Assembly (NCBI GenBank): GCA_002270565.1
Contig: NQMI01000134.1
Coordinates: 65,972-129,971, forward strand
DNA: 64,000 bases
Direction of reading: 5' to 3'
Origin: Stenocarpella maydis
Lineage: Eukaryota > Ascomycota > Sordariomycetes > Diaporthales > Diaporthaceae
The notes under the pieces are model-generated. The model ran no database searches, was not told the origin of the DNA, and worked only from the letters and a program-made list of their open reading frames with translations. This document shows positions 58,148-64,000 of the stretch, piece after piece. Each line of letters begins with the position of its first letter. Position 1 is the stretch's first letter. Position numbers and translations under genes: made by a program.

Positions 58148-60184
58148 CTATTCTAAACGATCATCACAGATCAGCCTGACGTCCCCCCGGGCATCGCCCT
58201 TCCAAACCTCCCCCGGGGCGTTACAGCTCGCGACGGCCCTCCTCAGGCCCCCGATCATGCCGCCGGGCCCGCTCGCAAACACGGCCGTCGGCCCGCGGGC
58301 CACGGACCCGACGAACCCCCGCACAATCTCGTCCAGGCGGGGCCGTCTCGCCTCAGGCACCTCGGTGTCGTCCGGGTGGTGGTGCATCACGTCGTTGCAG
58401 CCGCACGCCGCGGACGAGGCGGACGACGACGACCCGGCGGCCTTGTCCTGCGGCCCGGGCCCGGCCTTGCCACCCCCAGCCGAGGGGTGGTGGTGGTTGT
58501 GCCCCTTCTCGCGCGTCACGTAGATGTCGACGTCCACGCCGTGCGAGCAGCCCGCCTCCCTGATGTAGCCGAGCTCCCCGGCCACCCACGCGGCGTCGGC
58601 GCCGCGCCGCACCGCCCACACGAGCGCGATCCTGCGGCCCGCCGCGGGCCTGTCGCGCACGAGCCCCAGCAGCACGGGCAGCACGAAGGTGATGCCCGTG
58701 CCGCCCGCCACGCAGAGGACGTTGGTCTCGGGCGTCACGCCCGACATGATGCCCACGCCGTAGGGGCCCGCCAGCACCACGGGGGTCGTCGGCTGCTGCT
58801 CCGCGCCCGGTGTTGCTGCTGTGGCCTGGGCGGCGAGCTTCCTGGCCGCGATGGCCGCGAGCTTCCTGGTCTCGCCCGACCTGGCGCGGATCACGTACGA
58901 GTGCCTCACGGCGCCGGCGGCGCCGTCAGCCGCGGGCAGGCTGAGCGGCGTCATCGGGTGGGACTGCCAGACCGAGGACTCGGCGAAGCAGAGGTAGAAG
59001 TGCTGGCCGACCTCCCACGGCTGCTGGGCGTGGTCAAAGTCCAGGCGGACCACGTCGCCGCCGCCGCCGCCGCCGCCGTCGGCGTCCTCGAAGAGCGTCA
59101 TGGCCGCCCTGGCCGACTCGAAGCCCCACCTGTTGCGCGCGGGCACCCAGCGGTAGTGGAGGAGCCCGGTGCGGACGGCCCTGCCGACGCGGTCGAGGAA
59201 CCAGAGGAGGATGCCCGGGACCAGGAAGCACTGCAGTTTCTCCCAGTGGGCGATGATGGCGCCAATGTACACCATGGCCAGGACGTAGTGCGCCTTGCGG
59301 AAGAACTCGTAGCCGGTCAGGCGGATCCCCCAGGGCGTGGCGAGGACCCACAGCAGGACGAGCAGGCCCAGCGCGGCGAACCCCCACTGGATGTAGAGCT
59401 CCCCCGTGAGCGAGTTCCACTTGGCCGGCTGCGGCTGGTACAGGGCGGTCTCGATGACGACCCAGCCGATGGTGTGCACGGTGGACTGGATCAGGATGAT
59501 GTAGCCGACCCAGCGGTGCAGGAACATGAAGCTCTGGTAGGGGATCCCGGTGGCGGCGCTGAGCAGCGACTCGCGGCTGGCCAGCAGGACCGAGAGCGGC
59601 GTGAGCGCGTACGCCAGCACGCCGACGCGGTCCGCGAACGGGCCCAGGGAGGTGCGCGTGCTGCTCAGGCCCGGCGAGCCCTTGACGGGCGTGAGCCAGG
59701 TCTGGTAGGTCATGCCCACCAGGGAGAAGACGGCGAGGTACCCCGCGAGGATGAGCAGGACCAGGACCTGCAGGCGCGTGACGTTGCCGAGGACACGGGG
59801 CGCGCACTCGGGAAGGAGGTAGGCCCGGCGGAGGCTCGAGAGGGACCGCCTCAGCTTCTCGACACCGCCGAGCGCCCGTGTGCCCTGCGACTCAGCCTTG
59901 GTGCCCGAGGTGATGGCCCCGTCTGCTGTCGGCGACGGGAAGACGCGCCGCGCGAGGGCCCACAGCAGTAATATCCCGGCGACCGCGGCCCAGAAGATGC
60001 CCGTGTACAGCATGGAGAGGTCGTGCGCGTGGTAGACGAGGTCGAGGTACGCACATGTGCCCGGGTCGTTCTTGCAGGGCAGGATCCGGTCTGCGTAACC
60101 CCAGTGGGGCTCGAGGACCGAGCCGTCGGTGTCGGAGAAGTTCTGGATGTGCCTCGCGGCGACGATGCCTCGTGAGGCGTCCAT
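58148..60184 (-). CDS. Ferric/cupric metalloreductase (FRE family)
   Basis: Single-exon gene, 678 residues, plasma-membrane flavocytochrome that reduces extracellular Fe(III)/Cu(II) before uptake. After a short extracellular N-terminus there is one helix (LYTGIFWAAVAGILLLWALA). The ferric-reductase core of about six helices follows, with heme-binding His in LHRWVGYIILIQSTVHTIGW and KAHYVLAMVYIGAIIAHW. The FAD motif reads SHPMTPLSLP, the NADPH site GGTGITFVLPVLLGL, and the C-terminus FASGPGGMIGGLRRAV. A His/Ser/Ala/Gly-rich insert (HNHHHPSAGGG..., GCNDVMHHHPDD) lies in the NADPH lobe. The start at 60184 is the first ATG in frame. Codon use is very GC-rich, which also creates a spurious 531-codon frame on the other strand. 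It is divergent from a CTR copper transporter, forming a reductive copper-uptake pair. Confidence 0.95.
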   Translation of the reverse strand: MDASRGIVAARHIQNFSDTDGSVLEPHWGYADRILPCKNDPGTCAYLDLVYHAHDLSMLYTGIFWAAVAGILLLWALARRVFPSPTADGAITSGTKAESQGTRALGGVEKLRRSLSSLRRAYLLPECAPRVLGNVTRLQVLVLLILAGYLAVFSLVGMTYQTWLTPVKGSPGLSSTRTSLGPFADRVGVLAYALTPLSVLLASRESLLSAATGIPYQSFMFLHRWVGYIILIQSTVHTIGWVVIETALYQPQPAKWNSLTGELYIQWGFAALGLLVLLWVLATPWGIRLTGYEFFRKAHYVLAMVYIGAIIAHWEKLQCFLVPGILLWFLDRVGRAVRTGLLHYRWVPARNRWGFESARAAMTLFEDADGGGGGGGDVVRLDFDHAQQPWEVGQHFYLCFAESSVWQSHPMTPLSLPAADGAAGAVRHSYVIRARSGETRKLAAIAARKLAAQATAATPGAEQQPTTPVVLAGPYGVGIMSGVTPETNVLCVAGGTGITFVLPVLLGLVRDRPAAGRRIALVWAVRRGADAAWVAGELGYIREAGCSHGVDVDIYVTREKGHNHHHPSAGGGKAGPGPQDKAAGSSSSASSAACGCNDVMHHHPDDTEVPEARRPRLDEIVRGFVGSVARGPTAVFASGPGGMIGGLRRAVASCNAPGEVWKGDARGDVRLICDDRLE

Positions 60185-61188
60185 GCTGGCCGTGAGCGTG
60201 TCGGCCGGTCGGTCCTGGGTGGCTGGTGGGATAGCTCTCCCTCTGTCGCACAGATGCTGCAGCAACGCTTCTGAAGCTGTGATCGGTAGCCCAGGAACAC
60301 TGCTGTGCAGGCAGGATGGATGAGAAAGGGCGACATGGGGCCAGGCATGTTATTGGAAACGGGCCCCCTTCCCGACAGTTCGGAGCCAGATGTGGTCCAC
60401 CGGCTGCCCAGCCGCCGGGGCCACGCCAAGAATGTCAGGATACTAAGTAAAATTCAAACCTGAGCATGTTTCCATATGGATGGTCCCTTCTTACGAGAAG
60501 GAAAGGAGAGCAAATCCGGAGGACGTAGCTGGTGGCGCCGGCAGCCGGCCAAGACCCACCACGGCAACACCTCGGCAGCAACCTTGCAGGTCTCGGCGGT
60601 TGGCCTGAGCAAGTTTCCCGGAGCTCTCGCCCTCACAAGGCGCGTGCGCGACTCGGCACGACGCCGAGACCCGACGAGTCCTCTGAGTCTCTTCTGAGCA
60701 GAGTTGTTTCAACCTGCAAGGGCTTGGCTTCCTGTCTCGTGCTTGACGAGCTGCATGTCGAGCAACCTCATGGGCCAGCCTGGCGTTTCGTTTTCCATGT
60801 TGGCAGGCTTGCCTGCAAGGAAGCAGAGGACAGGACCAGCCGGGGCCAGGTGTGTGTATCCCAGGCGCCACTCCCGAGGCCGGGATGAAGGAGCAAGTAT
60901 GTGTACCAGAGTAGTCAGGTAGTGGGCGCGACTGAGTAGTGTATGTAGTGTAGAGGGCTGGGAGATAATGCCAGGGTTCAACATAAACAAGCCAGATCGG
61001 GAAGGGCACCTGCAGCGGGTGGGTCCAACCTGAGGCTTATAAACTGAGCAAGTTTTGTTTGTCGGTTCTCATTGGTGAGAAGCGTCGTGGCCCCACGCCT
61101 GGCCCCCACCACGACCCTCGCTAGCTCAGGGATGGCCTCGGCCGTGGTCGAGCTTGGGTTGAGCACGTTTATTGCTTGGCATCAGCTC

Positions 61189-61196
61189 TGTGCTCA
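61189..61196 (+). promoter_or_regulatory. Candidate copper-response element TGTGCTCA
   Basis: Exact match to the TGTGCTCA word reported for the Aspergillus MacA copper regulator, about 700 bp upstream of the CTR start codon. An 8-bp word can occur by chance; the copper-related neighbours raise the odds. Confidence 0.35.
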
Positions 61197-61319
61197 CCGG
61201 CTGGGAAGAGGATGGGTGGATGGGGGAGGAACATGTGGTGGTAACCAGCTCTGTACGGATAGTGTACCATGCTGCCAATACTACTCTTGGTATACCACGC
61301 CGTCGCCGGGCCTATGCCT

Positions 61320-61322
<3 letters not shown>

Positions 61323-61359
<37 letters not shown>
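61323..61359 (+). repeat. CTG/TGC trinucleotide microsatellite, 12 units
   Basis: Twelve perfect TGC units in the divergent promoter region, not inside a supported coding frame. Confidence 0.9.
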
Positions 61360-61361
<2 letters not shown>

Positions 61362-61895
61362 CTTGACAAGGCTTCTCAGATAATTAGCCTGCATGTTGCT
61401 TCTCAGTGGCCGTCGTCGCACTGGCTGTAAACTTGCTCAGGAACCCACTCCACCAGCGCTGCAACTCCGAGGTTGTGCATGACATATCGAGGGGCTTCCG
61501 AGAGAGGCGACACAAGAGCAACAGTCAAGACCACGCGGACGGGAGCAGGCACTCGGGACGACGGCACACTCGACACTACACAAGAGGAAGCCCACGCCCT
61601 TATATGGCCTGACCTGACCTCATATCTCACCTGCGATCCGCCCTGCCGGGCCATCATTTAATATATCCAGACCTCAACCGTCTGCCCACCTCCTGCAGGC
61701 CCCGAGTTACTCTCTCCCACCGCAGCCAACAGCGACACACCCGCCCGGACCTTGGTGCTCTCTCACTGCAGCAACAAGCCGCATCCGAACCGCTCGAACC
61801 TCTGCCGCGCGTCTTTGTTTATTTTTTAGCCGTGCCGCACCCGCAGCGATCAATTTACTATCCGCAAGACGAACCGGACCGACCACCCAGCCAAG

Positions 61896-62697
61896 ATGGA
61901 TCACATGAGCATGTCAACAACGATGTGTAACTCGTCGGTAAGGCGGCCCCCCCCCCCCTCTTCCCGGCTCCACCCTGGCAATATGCATCGATTCCACATG
62001 GTCCCGATGCACACACCCACGCATCGCCACGAAACCAGCGAAGCCCCAGTCCCTCCCCCAGTGACTGAAACCAACGGCTGACACAACCAACAAACAGATG
62101 CTGTGGAACTGGTACACGATAGACTCGTGCTTCCTGTCCGAGTCGTGGCACGTCGGCAGCGACGGCGCCTTCGCCGCCTCGTGCATCGGCACCATCCTGC
62201 TGGTCATGATCCTCGAGGCGCTCCGGCGCGCGGCCGGGAGTACGACGACTGGATCCTGCGCGGGTTCCAGGCGCGGGCGGCGCAGGCCAGGCTCGGCGGG
62301 GGGCGCTGCCCGCAGCAGCAGCCACACACTCTCGTCGTCGTCGCACAAGGCCGGCCCCACGGCAAGGGTCACACCCGCCGCCGCCGCCGCCGCCGCCTGG
62401 AAGAGGCTAGGAGGCGGTGGCGGCGGCGGCGGCAGGGCGGTCGTGTTCCGCGTGAGCCCCCTGCAGCAGTTCCTCCGCTCCGTGGTCCACGCCGCCGCCC
62501 TGGGGCTGGCGTACATCATCATGCTGCTGGTCATGTCCTACAACGGGTACATCATCATCTGCGTCATCATCGGCGGCGGGCTGGGCAAGTTCTTCTGCGA
62601 CTGGATGACGCGCCGGTACGTTATCGACGGGGACGGCGCGGGCGAGGAGGAGGGTGGTGCCGCCGGGATCGAGGAGCCCAGCGTGTGCTGCGGCTGA
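61896..62697 (+). CDS. CTR-family high-affinity copper transporter, with an apparent double frameshift
   Basis: Exons 61896-61937 and 62098-62697 over a 160-bp intron (GTAAGG donor, CAG acceptor), about 213 residues. The N-terminus MDHMSMSTTMC is Met-rich, as needed for Cu(I) capture. Exon 2 starts MLWNWYTIDSCF and has TM1 (FAASCIGTILLVMILEAL). TM2 carries the MxxxM copper-selectivity motif (MLLVMSYNGYII), and TM3 has GGGLGKFF. Between TM1 and TM2 the natural family sequence REYDDWILRGFQARAAQARL lies in the +2 frame (about 62238-62300). The frame used before and after is open too but reads as Ser/Arg/Gly-rich nonsense. Two compensating indels, either real or from sequencing in GC-rich DNA, would explain this. 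Divergent from the metalloreductase gene. Confidence 0.88.
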
Positions 62698-62898
62698 GGA
62701 GCTGCAGGAGAAGAGAAGAAGGGGGGGGGGGATATCTCTTTTTGTCACTTGCGGCAAAAACAAAAACAAATTTTTTTTTAAAAAATTTGATCAGCGATTG
62801 TTTCTTGATACCAAGTACGCTAATATCTTAAAAAATAAAAATAAACCATGAGTACCTGACTCTCGACAAGTATCAATCCCATGCCCCATCTTGTTCAT

Positions 62899-64000
62899 TC
62901 ATACCTTGACGTCCCGGCCAACGAGGCCTTCCTTCTCCATCTGGTCGGCAACCGACACGCTGCTGCGGAAGTACCTCACGCCCCCGGGGCCCCCGCCCGC
63001 GCCGGCCCCCGCCCGCGCCGCGTGCTCCTCCTGCTCCCGGTTCCAGTCCACGAGCTCCTGGCACAGGCCCTCGAGCGTCGTCAGCACCCCGCGGTAGCCC
63101 AGCCCGCCGTCCCCCGGGCTCCTCGCGGCGGCGGCGTTGTTGTCGGCGACCAGGTGCGTGCAGATGGTGAACAGGCCCGGCTGCAGGTGCCTGACGTCCC
63201 CGGGCAGCGGGGGCACGCGGCGGGCCAGGCGGGCCGGCAGCCGGAAGGGCAGGAGCGTGTAGAACTCGACCAGGTACGAGAGCAGCACGAGCGGCACCGG
63301 GGGCAGGGCCACCAGCCTGAAGGGCGTGGCCGCCAGCTCGGACAGGACGCCGTACAGGTCGCCGTAGTAGATGGGGGGGTTGGGGTCCGTGACGCAGAAC
63401 GGGCGGCCCGCCTGGGGTGCCGTGTGAGAGCCCTCCTCGGCGAGGATAGCCTCGAGGTGCAGGTGGGCGAGCGCGCAGTTGATGCCGTGCACGAAGCTCT
63501 GCACGATATGGCTGGGCCAGCTGGTGGGAGGGACATTGGTGCTGTCAGCGCGCGCCGGCCCAAGAAGAGCAGGGCACTTACCTCGGCGTGACCTGGCTGT
63601 TCAGCGGGCCGCCGACGGTGTTGTCGGTGGGGTGGCCATACACGCCGTTCGCCGGGCGGATGCACCCCGTCCTCAGCGCGCTGCCGTTGGCGCCGCACAC
63701 GATCCTCTCGGCCCTGGCCTTGGAGGCGGCGTAGTTGCCAAAGAACTCGCCGTGGGGCCGCAGCGGCCTGAAGAAGTCGGCCTCGTCCAGGACCTGGAAG
63801 AAGCCCCGCGGGCTCCCCGTGCCCCACCACGGCCGGCCCCACAGCCCCACAGGCCGGATGCCGATGGAGGCGCTCGAGGTGCTGACGAGCACGTCGGCGC
63901 GGGCGGCGCGGGCGGCCGCCAGCACGTTCTCGGTGCCGCCGACGTTGACGGCGTCGCAGAAGCCGGCGGCCAGCGGCGACCGCGCCGAGGGCACGATGAC
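62899..64000 (-). CDS. 3-beta-HSD/NAD-dependent epimerase family protein, 5' end outside the window
   Basis: Partial gene. Exons 63582 to beyond 64000, and 62899-63520, joined over a 61-bp intron (GTAAGT donor, GCTGAC branch, CAG acceptor). The visible part has NVGGTENVLAAA, LVSTSSASIGI and the catalytic YxxxK as NYAASKARAE. It continues with ALRTGCIRPANGVYGHPTDN and, after the intron, WPSHIVQSFVHGIN and FCVTDPNPPIYYGDLYGVL. This is typical of short-chain dehydrogenases of the 3-beta-hydroxysteroid dehydrogenase/isomerase type that act on sterols or related NAD(P)-dependent substrates. The N-terminal Rossmann glycine motif lies beyond the right edge. GC content is very high. A C-terminal hydrophobic stretch (LPPVPLVLLSYLVEFYTLLPF) may anchor it to a membrane. 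Confidence 0.88.

Larger units (their letters stand above)
60185..61895. promoter_or_regulatory. Divergent promoter region of the metalloreductase and CTR genes
   Basis: 1.7 kb without a supportable gene. It carries TGTGCTCA at 61189-61196, a related TGAGCAC at 61160-61166 (reverse orientation) and GAGCAAA (reverse of TTTGCTC) at 60508-60514. Several GAGCAAG/CTTGCTC words are also present. These resemble copper-response elements bound by Mac1-type activators. Confidence 0.5.

Noticed and set aside
58376..59971. Plus-strand open frame of 531 codons
   Set aside because: It is exactly antisense to the metalloreductase gene; its Arg/Gly/Ala/Pro/Glu-rich translation is a by-product of GC-rich codon use.
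62881..63591. Plus-strand frame of 236 codons
   Set aside because: Antisense of the 3-beta-HSD-family gene in GC-rich DNA.

Overview
The window is nuclear DNA of a filamentous ascomycete, most likely a sordariomycete. The evidence is short introns (about 50-110 bp) with GT(A/R)NGT donors and CTRAC-type branch points, PTH11/SAT4-like rhodopsin-domain receptors, a HET-domain gene, a Zn2Cys6 regulator, an Spt8 homologue, and AT-rich islands that look RIP-mutated. No rRNA, tRNA or CRISPR was found. All gene models were built by hand from open frames, splice consensus and reading-phase bookkeeping; none was checked against RNA or a database.

Left part (0.8-15.6 kb): a metabolic neighbourhood that looks like a partly decayed secondary-metabolism locus. 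It holds a 4-coumarate-CoA-ligase-like acyl-activating enzyme, an enoyl-CoA hydratase-family enzyme and a divergent Zn2Cys6 factor. A frameshifted kinase-like gene, a clearly dead flavin monooxygenase and an UNC93-like MFS transporter follow. Centre-left (17-28.4 kb): SPT8 (SAGA subunit), a monooxygenase relic, a rhodopsin-domain receptor with a GC-AG intron, and a large UPF1-like helicase with NF-X1 zinc fingers (ZNFX1/Hrr1 type).

Middle (28.4-48.8 kb): a gene-poor, repeat-rich stretch, then a cytochrome P450, a nucleotide-kinase pseudogene, a small secreted protein, a second rhodopsin-domain receptor and an alpha-acetolactate decarboxylase. These are followed by a small unknown gene, a secreted beta-propeller (carboxymuconate-cyclase-like), a bZIP factor and a tyrosinase pseudogene.

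Right (48.8-64 kb): a HET-domain gene lies directly downstream of a protein kinase on the same strand. The 230 bp between them can be read as four normal-size introns separated by three 3-nt microexons, all in phase, which would make one kinase-HET fusion protein of about 1179 residues. A second kinase with the same N-terminal domain architecture lies 2 kb away. This kinase/HET island is the best candidate for an undescribed (allorecognition or immunity-like) system. The right edge has a divergent metalloreductase/CTR copper-transporter pair with a possible copper-response element between them, and a truncated 3-beta-HSD-family gene that runs off the window.
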